DNA of 64,000 nt from Beijerinckiaceae bacterium (GCA_947478405.1 CANJVX010000003.1:62001-126000); one strand, 5' to 3'; shown: positions 1 to 10,688, numbered from the stretch's first letter. Numbers and translations: made by a program. The notes: generated from the letters alone by a model not told the origin.

Positions 1-2422
1 CAATCTGCTGCTTGGCTTCGTCCGCCAGCGACTTCAGATCCTTCATCTCAACGCCGCTCACTGCGCGCGCAAACAATTTTATACCAGCGATTTCGGCGAC
101 CACATTTTCCGCGCCCGAAACGCCACCGCCCATGGCGAGTTTCTTGCGCGCATCGGTCAATTCACGCTCAAGTTTTTTACGCTCTTCGAGAAGCGCATTG
201 AGGCGCTCAGCGGCATCATCAGCGGGTGTTTTCAGCAAAGCAGCAAGGCCATGCAGCGCGCGCGATTCTGCATTGAGATGATGCCGCGCGCCATGGCCCG
301 TCTTGGCTTCAAGGCGACGAATGCCCGATGCCACGGCCCCTTCGCTGACAATAGACACGAGACCAATGTCACCGGTGCGCGATACATGCGTGCCGCCGCA
401 CAATTCCACCGAGAAGGGACGCGGGCCATTGGGACCATCTGTCGTGCCCATGATGACCACGCGAACTTCATCGCCATATTTTTCACCAAACAAAGCGCGC
501 GCACCCGATTGGATGGCTTCATCCACCGCCATCAGGCGTGTCACGACGGCTTCATTCTGCAGTACGACCTGATTGGCAATTTCTTCGATCTGAACAAGTT
601 CATCATTGCTGATCGGCTTGTTATGGGTGAAGTCGAAACGCAGGCGGTCGCCTGATACCATCGAGCCTTTTTGCGCCACATGATCGCCTAGCACAACACG
701 CAGTGCCTCGTGCAACAGATGGGTCGCCGAATGATTGGCACGGATGGCAGAGCGGCGCCCATGATCGACATGCAATTCGAGTGCGGCACCCAAAGTCACG
801 GTGCCTGCAACAACTTTGGCCTCGTGCACGAAGAGATCGCCGAGCTTTTTCTGCGTGTTGGTGATTTCGACTTTGATGCCAGCAGCGCTCATCACGCCTG
901 TGTCACCGACCTGACCACCCGACTCGCCGTAAAACGGTGTCTGGTTGACGATAATAAAACCCGTCTCGCCAGCTTTCAGCGCATCGACCGGTTTGCCCTC
1001 GCGCACAAGTGCGGCGACAATGCCTTCAGCCGTTTCTGTGCCATAGCCCAGAAATTCTGTCGCGCCCTGCGTCTCGCGAATGCCAAACCAGACGGTTTCA
1101 GTGGCCGCTTCACCAGACCCGGACCAGGCTTTGCGCGCATCTGCTCGCTGGCGCTCCATAGCGGCATTGAACCCATCGGTGTCGACATCGATTTTGCGCA
1201 GACGCAAAGCATCTTGTGTGAGATCGAGCGGGAAGCCGAATGTGTCATAGAGTTTGAACGCGACGTCGCCGGGCAATTTGCCTCCTGCGCCGAGGTTCTT
1301 CGTCTCGTCATCAAGGATCGCGAGGCCGCGCACGAGCGTGGTCCGGAAGCGGCTTTCTTCGGTCTTCAGTGTGTCGGTGATCGTGGCTTCGGCACGGATC
1401 AATTCGGGATAGGCCGTGCCCATTTCACGCACGAGTGCAGGGACGAGCTTGTACATAACCGGTTCTTTGGCGCCCAGAATCTGTGCATGGCGCATGGCGC
1501 GGCGCATGATACGGCGAAGCACATAGCCACGCCCCTCGTTAGAGGGATTGACGCCATCGGCGACAAGAAATGCGGAGGCGCGCAAATGATCGGCAATGAC
1601 GCGATGGCTGGCCGTGCGGTCCCCTTGTGCGGAAACGCCGATCACATCTTCGCCCGCGCGGATCAGCGCCTTGAACAGATCAATTTCATAATTTGATTTC
1701 ACGCCCTGCATGATACCGGCGATACGCTCGAGGCCCATGCCGGTATCAATTGAGGGTTTTGGCAGCGCAACGCGCTCATCCTTGGAAACCTGCTCATATT
1801 GCATGAAGACAAGGTTCCAGAATTCCAGAAAGCGATCGCCATCTTCATCCGGCGAGCCGGGCGGTCCGCCCTTCACACTCTCTCCCTGATCGTAGAAAAT
1901 TTCCGAACATGGACCGCAGGGACCTGTGTCACCCATCGCCCAGAAATTATCGGAGGTCGGAATGCGGATGATGCGCTCATCCTTGAAGCCCGCAATCTTC
2001 TTCCACAAATCTGCCGCCTGATCATCCGTGTGATAGACGGTGACCAGCAGGCGATCTTTGTTGAGGCCATATTCTTGGGTGATCAATTTCCAGGCGAGCG
2101 AAATCGCTTCTTCCTTGAAATAATCGCCGAAAGAGAAATTGCCGAGCATTTCGAAAAATGTGTGGTGGCGCGCTGTATAGCCGACATTTTCGAGATCATT
2201 GTGCTTGCCGCCCGCGCGCACGCATTTTTGCGCGGAGGTTGCGCGCGTGTAGGGGCGCTTTTCAACGCCGGTAAAAACATTCTTGAACTGGACCATGCCC
2301 GCATTTGTGAACATGAGGGTTGGATCATTGCGCGGCACGAGCGGGGATGAGTCCACCACCTCATGGCCATTGGTCTTGAAGAAATCGAGAAAGGCTGACC
2401 GGATTTCGTTGACGCCGCTCAT
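1..2422 (-). CDS. alaS: Alanyl-tRNA synthetase AlaS (3' end outside window)
   Basis: This enzyme charges tRNA-Ala with alanine and edits mischarged serine and glycine. About 807 codons are present and read without interruption from an ATG at 2422 to the window edge, so roughly the last 70-80 residues are missing. The class II core is clear near the start ([12 protein letters not shown], then [19 protein letters not shown]). The editing domain follows, with the zinc-binding HSATHLLH and [13 protein letters not shown] motifs. A coiled segment and the start of the C-Ala domain lie at the edge. The gene is downstream of recA on the same strand but is separated from it by a strong terminator, so it probably has its own promoter. 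Confidence 0.97.
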   Translation of the reverse strand, partial: MSGVNEIRSAFLDFFKTNGHEVVDSSPLVPRNDPTLMFTNAGMVQFKNVFTGVEKRPYTRATSAQKCVRAGGKHNDLENVGYTARHHTFFEMLGNFSFGDYFKEEAISLAWKLITQEYGLNKDRLLVTVYHTDDQAADLWKKIAGFKDERIIRIPTSDNFWAMGDTGPCGPCSEIFYDQGESVKGGPPGSPDEDGDRFLEFWNLVFMQYEQVSKDERVALPKPSIDTGMGLERIAGIMQGVKSNYEIDLFKALIRAGEDVIGVSAQGDRTASHRVIADHLRASAFLVADGVNPSNEGRGYVLRRIMRRAMRHAQILGAKEPVMYKLVPALVREMGTAYPELIRAEATITDTLKTEESRFRTTLVRGLAILDDETKNLGAGGKLPGDVAFKLYDTFGFPLDLTQDALRLRKIDVDTDGFNAAMERQRADARKAWSGSGEAATETVWFGIRETQGATEFLGYGTETAEGIVAALVREGKPVDALKAGETGFIIVNQTPFYGESGGQVGDTGVMSAAGIKVEITNTQKKLGDLFVHEAKVVAGTVTLGAALELHVDHGRRSAIRANHSATHLLHEALRVVLGDHVAQKGSMVSGDRLRFDFTHNKPISNDELVQIEEIANQVVLQNEAVVTRLMAVDEAIQSGARALFGEKYGDEVRVVIMGTTDGPNGPRPFSVELCGGTHVSRTGDIGLVSIVSEGAVASGIRRLEAKTGHGARHHLNAESRALHGLAALLKTPADDAAERLNALLEERKKLERELTDARKKLAMGGGVSGAENVVAEIAGIKLFARAVSGVEMKDLKSLADEAKQQI

Positions 2423-2580
2423 CTCAAACGTGCTCGCTTCATGCCCGTGGCGCCTTTAGGCGCGCTGGGAAAGGGGGCCGTGGAGACCGCCCCGATCCTT
2501 AAGGAATGACCGGAAATACAAGGTATTTCACCTTGTTTTCACAATCGCGCCCGTTCTAGCGGGTGGGCTGGCATGAGTCG

Positions 2581-2773
2581 AGGGCTTGGGGGCAGATCGG
2601 GTGCCCTAACACAGCCTCTTGTAGAGGCTTTTAGCTGGGCCAAGCCCTTGGGTTGGCAGGACAAACGTCGAAAGGAGAGGGCTGGACGGGCTCGGCCTGT
2701 GCGCGGGGGGACCTTCCGCTAGCAGGCTTCGGGCGGCTTGGGCGGCAAAAGTCCGTCCCTCGCACCCGTCCAG
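2581..2773. ncRNA. Candidate structured RNA between recA and alaS
   Basis: About 440 bp lie between alaS and recA with no plausible gene. Two GC-rich foldback modules stand out. In the first, AGGGCTTGG at 2581 pairs with CCAAGCCCT at 2640-2648 and encloses a small hairpin AGCCTC-TTGTA-GAGGCT at 2612-2628. In the second, CTGGACGGG at 2682-2690 pairs perfectly with CCCGTCCAG at 2765-2773 around a GC-rich loop. The rest of the gap (2423-2580 and 2774-2830) shows nothing clear except the alaS upstream region. No Rfam family was recognised with certainty: the RNase P core, the SRP tetraloop region and a tmRNA tag are all absent. A 6S-like RNA is possible. Strand is undecided. Confidence 0.25.
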
Positions 2774-2830
2774 AATAAAATCTGCGCGCCATAAGTGCCG
2801 CAGGTGATGCCTGTTTCAGGCTGTTTTGCG

Positions 2831-2857
2831 AAAAGCGCCCGGAATGTCCGGGCGCTT
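2831..2857 (-). terminator. recA Rho-independent terminator
   Basis: A perfect 11-bp inverted repeat (AAGCGCCCGGA, 3-nt loop, TCCGGGCGCTT) lies 10 nt past the recA stop codon. On the minus strand it is followed by a short T run. It should end recA transcription before alaS. Confidence 0.85.
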
Positions 2858-2867
2858 CCCGTTTAAA

Positions 2868-3956
2868 TTAAGCGTCGCTGTCAGTATCGGTGTCGGGCGC
2901 TTCCGGTCCATCTTCGAGAATCTTTTCAGCAATCAGGCCGGAGTTCGCACGGATCGTCTGTTCGATCTTGTTCGCCAAATCCGGATTTTGCTTCAAAAAG
3001 GCCTTCGCATTTTCGCGGCCCTGGCCCAGACGCTGGCTATCATAGGAGAACCAGGCACCGGATTTTTCGACCACACCGGCCTTCACACCCAGATCGACCA
3101 GCTCACCCATCTTGGAAATGCCTTCGCCATACATGATGTCGAATTCAACCTGCTTGAAGGGCGGGGCCACCTTGTTCTTGACCACCTTCACGCGCGTTTG
3201 GTTGCCGACCACTTCTTCGCGATCCTTGATCGCGCCGATGCGGCGAATATCGAGGCGGACAGAGGCGTAAAATTTCAACGCATTACCGCCGGTCGTCGTT
3301 TCGGGCGAGCCATACATCACGCCGATCTTCATGCGAATCTGGTTGATGAAGATCACCATCGTGTTTGACCGCGAGATCGAGGCAGTCAGCTTGCGCAACG
3401 CCTGGCTCATCAACCGGGCTTGTAGACCCGGCTGCACATCGCCCATTTCGCCTTCGATTTCAGCGCGCGGCGTCAAAGCGGCGACCGAGTCAATCACCAG
3501 AACGTCGACTGCACCTGAGCGCACTAGCGTGTCAGTGATTTCGAGCGCTTGTTCTCCTGTGTCGGGCTGCGAGATCAAGAGATCGTCGAGATTGACGCCG
3601 AGCTTGCGGGCATAGACGGGGTCGAGCGCATGCTCGGCATCGACGAAGGCGCAAACGCCACCATTCTTCTGGGCCTCAGCAATGACATGGAGTGTCAGCG
3701 TCGTCTTGCCCGAGGATTCAGGACCATAAATTTCAACGATACGCCCACGCGGCAGACCGCCGACGCCCAGCGCAATGTCGAGGCCCAGGGATCCCGTGGG
3801 CACTGTTTCGATTTCGACCGGCTGCTGGTTCTTGCCCAGACGCATAATGGAGCCCTTGCCGAAGGCACGCTCGATCTGGGAGAGGGCGGCATCAAGTGCC
3901 TTGGTCTTGTCCACGGAGTTGTTTCCTTCGACGACGCGGAGATTCGCTGAGCTCAC
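2868..3956 (-). CDS. recA: Recombinase RecA
   Basis: RecA is the ATP-dependent strand-exchange protein of homologous recombination and the co-protease that triggers LexA self-cleavage. The 362-residue product has Walker [10 protein letters not shown] (about 78-86), Walker [13 protein letters not shown], the loop-2 region [14 protein letters not shown], and an acidic C-terminal tail ending DTDTDSDA. I chose the GTG at 3956 because AGAAGGA lies 9 nt upstream and the resulting N-terminus ([11 protein letters not shown]) fits alphaproteobacterial RecA. An upstream in-frame GTG at 3977 would add seven residues but has no good ribosome site. Regulation is by the LexA site at 4054-4068. Confidence 0.97.
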   Translation of the reverse strand: MSSANLRVVEGNNSVDKTKALDAALSQIERAFGKGSIMRLGKNQQPVEIETVPTGSLGLDIALGVGGLPRGRIVEIYGPESSGKTTLTLHVIAEAQKNGGVCAFVDAEHALDPVYARKLGVNLDDLLISQPDTGEQALEITDTLVRSGAVDVLVIDSVAALTPRAEIEGEMGDVQPGLQARLMSQALRKLTASISRSNTMVIFINQIRMKIGVMYGSPETTTGGNALKFYASVRLDIRRIGAIKDREEVVGNQTRVKVVKNKVAPPFKQVEFDIMYGEGISKMGELVDLGVKAGVVEKSGAWFSYDSQRLGQGRENAKAFLKQNPDLANKIEQTIRANSGLIAEKILEDGPEAPDTDTDSDA

Positions 3957-4025
3957 GGCTTCAATTCCTTCTGACACGAGGGGTTTTGACGGGCAACGGG
4001 GCCGGTCAAAATTGACTGTGAGATA

Positions 4026-4053
4026 AGTGTACCCCGTTTGTTCTCATTCGCAA
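4026..4053 (-). promoter_or_regulatory. Probable recA promoter
   Basis: On the minus strand, TTGCGA (4053-4048) and TACACT (4031-4026) are separated by 16 nt and resemble sigma-70-type -35 and -10 boxes. The LexA box touches the -35 element, so a bound repressor would block RNA polymerase. Assigned by eye only. Confidence 0.55.
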
Positions 4054-4068
4054 GTTCTTTTTTTGTTC
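4054..4068 (-). promoter_or_regulatory. LexA operator (SOS box) of recA
   Basis: The sequence GTTC-TTTTTTT-GTTC (GAAC-N7-GAAC on the other strand) matches the alphaproteobacterial LexA consensus GTTC-N7-GTTC exactly. It lies about 100 nt upstream of the recA start, next to the predicted -35 box. A second pair of GTTC half-sites at 4040-4057 has a 10-nt spacer and does not fit the rule. Confidence 0.85.
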
Positions 4069-4069
4069 T

Positions 4070-4284
4070 CATACGGGTAACGTGAATAAAAGTTGAACTT
4101 ACTTGATAAAACAATGACTTGGATATTTTTTTACTGAGGTTCATTCGCCCAATACAGGTTTTGGTCCGAAATATTGGTTTGCTTGGCTCACCGTCATAAA
4201 TGCGAATCGGGCGACGAACCGCTTGGCCTTTGTCCGGACTGCTTCGTCATTTCTGGCGCCTCGCAGTGACGGGCCACACGGTCC
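4070..4284. other. Gap between recA promoter and cckA end
   Basis: No gene is seen here. The part near 4236-4273 (GCTTCGTC, then CTCGCAGTGACGGG) looks like one decayed half of the dispersed palindromic repeat described elsewhere in this window. No terminator was found for cckA. Confidence 0.4.
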
Positions 4285-6780
4285 TCACCCCAGTGCCCCC
4301 TTCACCGCCTCCACCAGCTGTTTCAGCGTGAAAGGCTTGGGTAGGAAGCCGAATTCCTGGCCTTCGGGGAGGTTTTTGGCAAAGGCATCTTCGGCATAGC
4401 CCGAGACGAAAATCACCTTGGCCATAATGCCGCGCTTGCGTAATTCGCCAAACATGGTGGGGCCGTCCATTTCCGGCATGACGACATCCGAGACGATGAG
4501 ATCAATCTCGCCGGCATTGGCTTCCACCACTTCCAGAGCTTCCACACCCGAGCCTGCTTCCAGCACAGTGTAGCCGCGCGAGATCAGCGCGCGGGCGCCA
4601 AAGGCGCGTACGGCCTCCTCGTCTTCGACAAGCAGAATGGTGCCATGCCCTGTGAGGTCGGTTGCGGGCGCTTTGATGCTTTCGCGTAACGGCGCTTCTT
4701 CAGCTTGGGCAATATGGCGGGGCAGGAAAATGCGGAACATCGTGCCGCGTCTTGGCTCGCTTTCACAAAACACCCAGCCGCCTGTCTGTTTGACGATGCC
4801 ATAGACCATGGACAGGCCAAGACCGGTGCCTTTGCCGACTTCTTTGGTCGTGAAGAAGGGCTCGAAAATTTTGTCCATCACACCGGCGGGAATGCCGGTG
4901 CCATTGTCTTCGACTTCAATGGCCACATAATCAGCCGCTATCAATGTGGGCTGTCGGAAGAGGGCGCATTCGGCCGAAGTTACGTTGCGTGTGCGCACAG
5001 AAATCTTGCCGCCATCTGGCATGGCATCGCGCGCATTGACGACGAGATTGACGACGACTTGCTCGAATTGATTGAGGTCGGCTTTGATGAGCCACAAATC
5101 GCGGCCATGTTTCAAATCAAGTTCGATCTTTTCGCCGACCAGTCGACGCAGCAGCATTTGAAGCTCGGCCAGAACATCGCCGAGCTGCAGCACTTGCGGA
5201 CGTAGCGTCTGGCGTCGTGAGAAAGCAAGCAGCTGGCGTGTCAGCGCTGCGGCACGGTTAGCATTCTGTTTGATCTGCATAATGTCCTGAAAGGACGGGT
5301 CGGTTGGCCTATGGTTGGCCAGCAGCAAATCGGAATAGCCGATAATCGCGGTCAGCACATTGTTGAAGTCATGCGCAATGCCGCCCGCCAGCTGGCCGAT
5401 GGCCTGCATTTTTTGGGCTTGGGCAAAATTTTCCTGCAGCGCGCGCTGTTCAGTTGTGTCCAGCGCATAAATATTGGCGCGCGTGCCATCGCCCATGTCT
5501 TCGGCGGTCGACACAAAGAAGCGCGCCGAATGGGTTTTGTCGCCCAGAAGTGTGGCATCAACCGGCACGATTTCACTCTTGCCAGCCATGGCAGCGGCGA
5601 GCGCTGCGCGCAATTGGTCATGGTCACGATCAACGACGCCGGCATAGAGATCGTGCATTTCATGGGCGCGTGGGCAGAGTTTGGCGAAAGCAGCATTGGC
5701 GCGCGTGATGCGCCCGCCACTGTCGACCGCAGCAATGGCCATCGGCGTCTGGTTGAAGAAGCGCGCGAAGCGCACTTCGGCTGCGCGCAAATCTTCGCCC
5801 GGTTCTTCGCCCGGCGCCCGGTTGATGACCAGCGTGCGTGAGGAGCCTGGTGTGCGGTCATGGCCAAAGGCCACGCGATGGAGAAGACGCACGGGCAGGC
5901 TTTGTCCATTGCGCCGCTTCAAATCAACATCAAATTGCTCGGTGCGCACTTCGCCCGCACTGCCTGCAGTGGATGATAGCAGGGACGAGCCATCACCCAC
6001 CACAAGGTCGGTGAGCTTCAGTCCACCCGATCCCACTTGCGCGAGATCATAATCGAGCCATGCCGCCAGCGTGGCGTTGATATAAGTCACAGCGCCATCA
6101 GCATCTGCCGAGAAAAAGCCAGCGGGCGCGTGATCAAGAAAATCGATTGCGTGCTGCAATTCCTGAAAGACATTTTCATGCCGCTTGCGCTCGCGTGTGA
6201 CGTCGGCGACCGACCACAAAGTGGCGCGCGCCGCACCCTCACGTTCCAGCGGGCGCACACGGATGCGATACCAACCGACAGTGCCCTCACCAGATAGAGG
6301 CGGGGAGAGGCGCAGCTCTTCTGTGGCGCGCTTGCCCTCACGCGCCGCTTGCGCCAGACGGTAGACGGCCTCTGACACTTCGGATGTGCCAGCAAACAGC
6401 CGCTCCACGCTGCGAATGTCAGCTGTATCCTGCGCGCCCGAAAGAGACATATAGGCTTCATTGGCAAAGATGATCTCGCCATTGGTCTGCGTCACCAGCA
6501 TGCCTTCGGGTGCGGTGTCGGCCAATGTCTTGGTGACATCATTGCGCCCAGCCTGTCCGGCCAGGTTCAGAAAGCCCGCAGCATAGGCAAACAGCGCAAC
6601 GACGCCGCAGATTGCGAGCAGTGCCAGTAGGCCAATGGTGAAACGTCCGGCTTGGTCATGGGGAAGTAGCGACAAAGCTGCAGCCGCACCGACAAGCAAT
6701 ACCGCCAGCCCGAGCACAAGGGCTGGATTGCCGGAGCGTTCCGTCCGGTCGAGAAAGCCCTGGGAGGGCAGTTTCACCAT
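4285..6780 (-). CDS. cckA: Hybrid sensor histidine kinase CckA
   Basis: CckA is the membrane hybrid kinase-phosphatase at the top of the CckA-ChpT-CtrA/CpdR phosphorelay that controls the alphaproteobacterial cell cycle. The 831-residue product has two transmembrane segments (about 20-40 and 48-70), two to three PAS-like domains (about 90-440), a HisKA domain with the phospho-accepting His near 470 ([11 protein letters not shown]), a HATPase with N box [14 protein letters not shown] and G boxes VEDNGTGIP and [11 protein letters not shown], and a C-terminal receiver with [10 protein letters not shown] (Asp near 765) and the Lys of FLPKPF. I placed the start at the ATG at 6780, just before the first membrane helix. 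An upstream ATG at 6918 would add an unlikely basic leader. Confidence 0.93.
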   Translation of the reverse strand: MVKLPSQGFLDRTERSGNPALVLGLAVLLVGAAAALSLLPHDQAGRFTIGLLALLAICGVVALFAYAAGFLNLAGQAGRNDVTKTLADTAPEGMLVTQTNGEIIFANEAYMSLSGAQDTADIRSVERLFAGTSEVSEAVYRLAQAAREGKRATEELRLSPPLSGEGTVGWYRIRVRPLEREGAARATLWSVADVTRERKRHENVFQELQHAIDFLDHAPAGFFSADADGAVTYINATLAAWLDYDLAQVGSGGLKLTDLVVGDGSSLLSSTAGSAGEVRTEQFDVDLKRRNGQSLPVRLLHRVAFGHDRTPGSSRTLVINRAPGEEPGEDLRAAEVRFARFFNQTPMAIAAVDSGGRITRANAAFAKLCPRAHEMHDLYAGVVDRDHDQLRAALAAAMAGKSEIVPVDATLLGDKTHSARFFVSTAEDMGDGTRANIYALDTTEQRALQENFAQAQKMQAIGQLAGGIAHDFNNVLTAIIGYSDLLLANHRPTDPSFQDIMQIKQNANRAAALTRQLLAFSRRQTLRPQVLQLGDVLAELQMLLRRLVGEKIELDLKHGRDLWLIKADLNQFEQVVVNLVVNARDAMPDGGKISVRTRNVTSAECALFRQPTLIAADYVAIEVEDNGTGIPAGVMDKIFEPFFTTKEVGKGTGLGLSMVYGIVKQTGGWVFCESEPRRGTMFRIFLPRHIAQAEEAPLRESIKAPATDLTGHGTILLVEDEEAVRAFGARALISRGYTVLEAGSGVEALEVVEANAGEIDLIVSDVVMPEMDGPTMFGELRKRGIMAKVIFVSGYAEDAFAKNLPEGQEFGFLPKPFTLKQLVEAVKGALG

Positions 6781-7041
6781 GATCTTGTCCTGATCCTGAG
6801 GCTGCCGCCTGTGGTGGGGCCGATTCGTAGGGAGGATGGGGTTTGTGCGTCGCCTTTGCAATCGCACAAACCATCCCTGCCTGTCAGGTAAAAAGCTTTC
6901 CCCTGCGGTAGTCTGCATGCGCGGGGCGGCATTTAGAAATTTTCAACTATATGATGTGCGATAGGGTTAATTCTCGTTAACGAAAGTGCTATGGTAGGGG
7001 CGCCGTGAAGGGGCTTGCCTGGCACGGGTGGGAAAAACGTC

Positions 7042-7743
7042 ATGTTCTTGAGTAGCCTTTTGGACGGTTCGGTCGCTTCGGCTCTGGTCCTTTGTGTCGG
7101 GGTCGTGGTAGCGGGGCTTGTCGCTTATGGCCTTTTCCGCGTCTTGGGCCGCGGCAATCGGGCCGCTGATCACATGGGCCAGCGTCCCTCGCGGCTCTCC
7201 CTTGTGGATGCCTTTGATCTCGATCGCCATCGCCAGCTTGTCATTGTCCGGCGCGACAATGTCGAACATCTCATCATGATTGGCGGCCCCAATGATCTCC
7301 TGATCGAAGGCGGGATTGTCTGCGCCAGTTCTGTCGCTCTCGACCTTGATCATGAGACGGGCAAGGGATCGTCTGAAAAAGGCTCCGTGCGTCGTCTGGT
7401 CTCGGAAGCGGCTGCTCAGGCCACTTCAGCGGCTCAAAACCCGTCGTTCAATTCCTCTACTGTGTCTAAATCGGCGGGTTCAGAGCGCGTGGACGAGGAC
7501 AAGCAGGCTTCTTCTGCCTTGCGCGCGGCGCCCGTTGTTGGCGCACCCTTGTCCAGCTTGTCCACTCGCTGGCCTTCAACTCAATTGCCGCCCCGTCCGG
7601 TTCTGTTGTCACGTGATCAGGAACAGGCCTCGCGGGCTGGTTTCAGCAGGCAACCAGAAAAAACGCGTCTGACGATGATTGACCGGCTGGAAGAGGAAAT
7701 GTCGAAATTGCTAAGCCAACCTCCGGATCAACCGAAGTCCTGA
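7042..7743 (+). CDS. FliO-like membrane protein
   Basis: The 233-residue product has one N-terminal transmembrane helix (ASALVLCVGVVVAGLVAYGL) and then a small soluble domain with RRDNVEHLIMIGGPNDLLIE. This matches the FliO/FlgN-export-type core (RLxLVxxxRxVEHLIxxGGPxD) found next to cckA in many Hyphomicrobiales. FliO helps assemble the flagellar export gate. No other flagellar gene is in this window, and similar proteins occur in non-motile relatives, so a flagellar role is uncertain. The C-terminal third is Ser/Pro/Gln-rich and probably disordered. The ATG at 7042 was chosen; an in-frame TTG lies at 7015. The gene is divergent from cckA. Confidence 0.7.
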   Translation: MFLSSLLDGSVASALVLCVGVVVAGLVAYGLFRVLGRGNRAADHMGQRPSRLSLVDAFDLDRHRQLVIVRRDNVEHLIMIGGPNDLLIEGGIVCASSVALDLDHETGKGSSEKGSVRRLVSEAAAQATSAAQNPSFNSSTVSKSAGSERVDEDKQASSALRAAPVVGAPLSSLSTRWPSTQLPPRPVLLSRDQEQASRAGFSRQPEKTRLTMIDRLEEEMSKLLSQPPDQPKS

Positions 7744-7746
7744 CAT

Positions 7747-7774
7747 AAAAAAGCAGCCCCCGAGGCTGCTTTTT
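7747..7774. terminator. Bidirectional terminator between the fliO-like gene and dksA
   Basis: AAAAAGCAGCC, a 5-nt loop and GGCTGCTTTTT form a perfect stem with A and T runs on both sides, between two convergent genes. It can serve both strands. Confidence 0.85.
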
Positions 7775-7798
7775 GCAAATCACAAATGGCAAAGTCTC

Positions 7799-8221
7799 TT
7801 AATCGTCGCGGTAAACTTTTTCGCGCCTCTCATGGCGCTCCTGAGCTTCGACAGAGAGCGTTGCAATAGGGCGCGCGTCAAGGCGCTTCAGCGCGATCGG
7901 TTCACCCGTCTCTTCGCAAAAGCCATAGGTACCTTCTTCGATGCGCGCGAGCGCGGAATCAATCTTGGCGATCAGCTTGCGCTGGCGGTCACGCGCACGC
8001 AGCTCAATAGCGCGATCTGTTTCCGATGACGCACGGTCTGCAATGTCCGGATGATTTTCGTTTTCGTTTTGTAGCGCAGTGATGGTCTCACGCGCTTCGC
8101 GCAAGATTTCTTCTTTCCATTGCAGAAGCTTCCGGCGGAAATAGTCTCGCTGGCGCTCATTCATGAACGGCTCGTCATCAGACGGCCTATAAGTGGCTTC
8201 AACCGTAACCGCGCTAGCCAT
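7799..8221 (-). CDS. dksA: RNA polymerase-binding transcription factor DksA
   Basis: DksA binds the RNA polymerase secondary channel and, with ppGpp, adjusts transcription during starvation. The 140-residue product has the coiled-coil arm (about 25-95, including DRASSETDRAIELRARDRQ) and the C-terminal globular part. The zinc finger is degenerate: only Cys102 of the usual four is present, and positions 105, 123 and 126 are Thr, Ser and Ala. This C-T-S-A pattern is known from alphaproteobacterial DksA proteins and suggests function without zinc. The gene is followed by the shared terminator at 7747-7774. Confidence 0.93.
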   Translation of the reverse strand: MASAVTVEATYRPSDDEPFMNERQRDYFRRKLLQWKEEILREARETITALQNENENHPDIADRASSETDRAIELRARDRQRKLIAKIDSALARIEEGTYGFCEETGEPIALKRLDARPIATLSVEAQERHERREKVYRDD

Positions 8222-8444
8222 GCCTCAGGACTCCTGAAACCCAAACTGTCGGCGCCCTTATATCGGGGTGCGCATGACGACACAATGACGGAATCTGAGC
8301 CTGTGCGTTCTGAGGTGCCACCTTGGGGTATGTTGATCACAACACTGATTTTTTTAGGGTTTTTTATTGGTTTCGGGCGTGATCGGCTCGGGGCGGGTAA
8401 CAGGCCAGACAGCGCGCGACAGGAGAATCACGCGCTTTTTGGCC

Positions 8445-8999
8445 TCAGGCTTTCAGCGCGATTACGGCGCGTTCAAGCCGATTGGCGAGGGGGCCGGGAT
8501 GGCCGGCCTGAAAGATATTGGACATTTCGCGATAGTACCAAAGCGTTTCATCGCGCTCGACTGAAAAACGATCGTAGACGAGATCGCCCAGAACCAGCCA
8601 GTCACTATAGATGCACTCGGCATTATGCGTTTTGTCAGCCAGTGAGACGAGCAGAGAACTTTTTGGCTTGTGGGGTAATTCAGAAATATAAGCCAGTTTG
8701 CGCGGCTTCCACGGGCTCTTAATTTGATCATAGGAATCCGTACAATCGGCGACGATTTGCGCAACAGCCTCACCAAAGCGTGTGCGGATTATCTCCAGTG
8801 TTTCCGTTCCACCACAATCTTCAGCTGCATCATGCAGCAAAGCCGCAATGGCCTGATCCTCATCGCCGCTATGTTCGAGTACGAGACTTGAGACACTCAT
8901 GAGATGAGAAATATAGGGAGTTTGTGATTGTTTGCGCGTCTGCTTATTGTGCAACAAGCGTGCATAGGCAAACGCTTCGTCAAAGCGTGATGTGAGCAT
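8445..8999 (-). CDS. HD-domain hydrolase, single-domain ppGpp hydrolase-like
   Basis: The 184-residue product is a stand-alone HD metal-dependent phosphohydrolase resembling the hydrolase domain of SpoT/RelA and the small alarmone hydrolases. It has the metal-binding pattern: His in YISHLM (about 32), HD in LLHDAAED (56-57) and a later Asp in SLADKTHN. A GDxxDxA-like segment follows. No synthetase domain is present. The ATG at 8999 has AAAGGAG six nt upstream; an upstream in-frame start at 9032 is unlikely. Its location beside dksA suggests, but does not prove, a part in stringent-response control. Substrate is inferred from fold only. Confidence 0.8.
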   Translation of the reverse strand: MLTSRFDEAFAYARLLHNKQTRKQSQTPYISHLMSVSSLVLEHSGDEDQAIAALLHDAAEDCGGTETLEIIRTRFGEAVAQIVADCTDSYDQIKSPWKPRKLAYISELPHKPKSSLLVSLADKTHNAECIYSDWLVLGDLVYDRFSVERDETLWYYREMSNIFQAGHPGPLANRLERAVIALKA

Positions 9000-9145
9000 G
9001 ATAGCTCCTTTCATTTGAGGTGTTCCTGCCATCGCGTCGCCAAAAGAATCTGACCCCGATCCTTGCGGAACGTGGTTTTTGCGAACTTTGATGTCAGGAA
9101 TTCAAACAAAGTGCGCCCCGCCATCAGTTTTGGCAAGCGGTTTTT

Positions 9146-9176
9146 AAAAAAAAAGGGCGACCCGCAGGCCGCCCTT
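9146..9176 (-). terminator. icd Rho-independent terminator
   Basis: On the minus strand a GC-rich hairpin (arms AAGGGCG and CGCCCTT) is followed by nine T residues, 26 nt after the icd stop codon. Confidence 0.85.
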
Positions 9177-9201
9177 GAAATATGCTTGATAGCGGAAAGG
9201 C

Positions 9202-10416
9202 TTAGTGGCCCATCGCTGTCTTCAGGTTTTCGTCGATCTTGTCCAGGAATCCCGTGGTCGAGAGCCATTTCTGTTCGGCGCCAACCAGCAGCGCCAGATC
9301 CTTGGTCATGAAGCCCGACTCGACTGTATCCACGCAGACCTTTTCGAGCGTCAGCGAGAATTTCATCAGTGCATCATTATTGTCGAGCTTGGCGCGGTGG
9401 GCGAGGCCACGGGTCCAGGCAAAGATCGACGCCATCGAATTCGTCGAGGTTTCCTTGCCCTTCTGATGTTCGCGATAGTGGCGTGTCACCGTGCCGTGCG
9501 CGGCTTCGGCTTCCACCGTCTGGCCATCGGGCGTCATCAGCACGGAGGTCATGAGGCCGAGCGAACCAAAGCCCTGAGCCGCCGTATCCGACTGCACGTC
9601 GCCGTCGTAGTTCTTACAAGCCCAGACATAACCGCCCGACCATTTCAGGCAGGAGGCGACCATGTCGTCGATCAAGCGATGCTCATAGGTCAGGCCGAGC
9701 GCCTTGAACTTGGATGCGAATTCCGCGTCGAAGACTTCCTGGAACAGATCCTTGAAGCGGCCGTCATAGGCCTTCAGAATCGTGTTCTTCGTCGAGAGAT
9801 AGACTGGGTATTTGCGCGCGATGCCGTAGTTGAGCGAGGCGCGGGCGAAATCGCGGATCGACTCGTCGAGATTGTACATCGACATGGCGACACCAGCGCC
9901 CGGGAACTTGAAGACTTCCTTCTCGATCACCGTGCCGTCATCGCCTTCGAACTTGATTGTCAGGCGGCCTTTGCCCGGAACCTTGAAATCGGTCGCGCGA
10001 TATTGGTCTCCATAGGCATGGCGGCCGATGACGAAAGGCTGCGTCCAGCCGGGCACGAGGCGCGGCACGTTTTTGCAGATGATCGGCTCGCGGAAAATCA
10101 CGCCGCCCAGAATGTTGCGGATCGTGCCGTTGGGCGACTTCCACATTTCCTTGAGCTTGAATTCTTCAACGCGCTGTTCGTCAGGCGTGATGGTCGCGCA
10201 TTTCACGGCGACGCCGTATTTTTTGGTGGCTTCGGCTGAATCAATCGTCACCTGGTCATTGGTGGCATCGCGATGCTCAACCGAGAGGTCGTAATATTTC
10301 AGATCAATGTCGAGATAGGGGGTGATCAGCTTGTCTTTGATGAGCTGCCAGATGATGCGGGTCATTTCATCGCCGTCCATTTCGACGACCGGATTGGCAA
10401 CCTTGATCTTGCTCAT
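9202..10416 (-). CDS. icd: NADP-dependent isocitrate dehydrogenase
   Basis: This TCA-cycle enzyme converts isocitrate to 2-oxoglutarate, CO2 and NADPH in the cytoplasm. The 404-residue product is the homodimeric eukaryote-like (subfamily II) type common in alphaproteobacteria. It begins [17 protein letters not shown], carries the substrate loop [12 protein letters not shown] and has the metal-binding Asp region [13 protein letters not shown]. The ATG at 10416 follows GGGGAATT at suitable spacing. An upstream in-frame start at 10500 is not needed. The gene has its own terminator and no operon partner. Confidence 0.96.
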   Translation of the reverse strand: MSKIKVANPVVEMDGDEMTRIIWQLIKDKLITPYLDIDLKYYDLSVEHRDATNDQVTIDSAEATKKYGVAVKCATITPDEQRVEEFKLKEMWKSPNGTIRNILGGVIFREPIICKNVPRLVPGWTQPFVIGRHAYGDQYRATDFKVPGKGRLTIKFEGDDGTVIEKEVFKFPGAGVAMSMYNLDESIRDFARASLNYGIARKYPVYLSTKNTILKAYDGRFKDLFQEVFDAEFASKFKALGLTYEHRLIDDMVASCLKWSGGYVWACKNYDGDVQSDTAAQGFGSLGLMTSVLMTPDGQTVEAEAAHGTVTRHYREHQKGKETSTNSMASIFAWTRGLAHRAKLDNNDALMKFSLTLEKVCVDTVESGFMTKDLALLVGAEQKWLSTTGFLDKIDENLKTAMGH

Positions 10417-10566
10417 CGGAATTCCCCTTGATGTCCCTGTGAGTAGCCCTTGGGCGGGTTCGGAGCCCCTATAGCACCCCCAGTTAAGGGGGCAAAGCAT
10501 ACCTTTTGGGCCATAGGGGAAAGGGTGTGGGTGACGGGGCGGTTTGGGGTGGGCATAATGCCTCGC

Positions 10567-10659
10567 CCGTCATTGCGAGGAGGCCCTTCAGGGCCGACGT
10601 GGTAATCCAGAGGGGTCACGTGAGGCCCCCGCATTGCTTCGCTTCGCTCGCAATGACGG
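10567..10659. repeat. Dispersed palindromic repeat, copy 1
   Basis: Full-length copy with terminal inverted repeats CGTCATTGCGAG and CTCGCAATGACG and inner arms that also pair. It lies between icd and the chromate transporter genes. Confidence 0.8.
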
Positions 10660-10688
10660 CTTAGGCTAAAAGAAAAAAGGGGGAAGCC

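Noticed and set aside
710-1696. Open frame of 328 codons on the plus strand inside alaS.
   Set aside because: It lies antisense to clear alaS coding sequence, has no recognisable domain and arises from codon bias.
2681-2773. RNase P RNA, SRP RNA or tmRNA.
   Set aside because: The GCTGGACGG start resembles RNase P, but the conserved GAAAGTCCGGGC core, the SRP tetraloop region and a tmRNA tag with T-arm are all absent.
8285-8440. Short plus-strand frame starting at 8285 with a hydrophobic stretch (MLITTLIFLGFFIG).
   Set aside because: It is between dksA and the HD gene, but its continuation lies antisense to the HD gene and a frameshift would be needed for a sensible protein; not enough support.
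9205-10239. Open frame of 344 codons on the plus strand inside icd.
   Set aside because: Antisense shadow of the well-supported icd gene.
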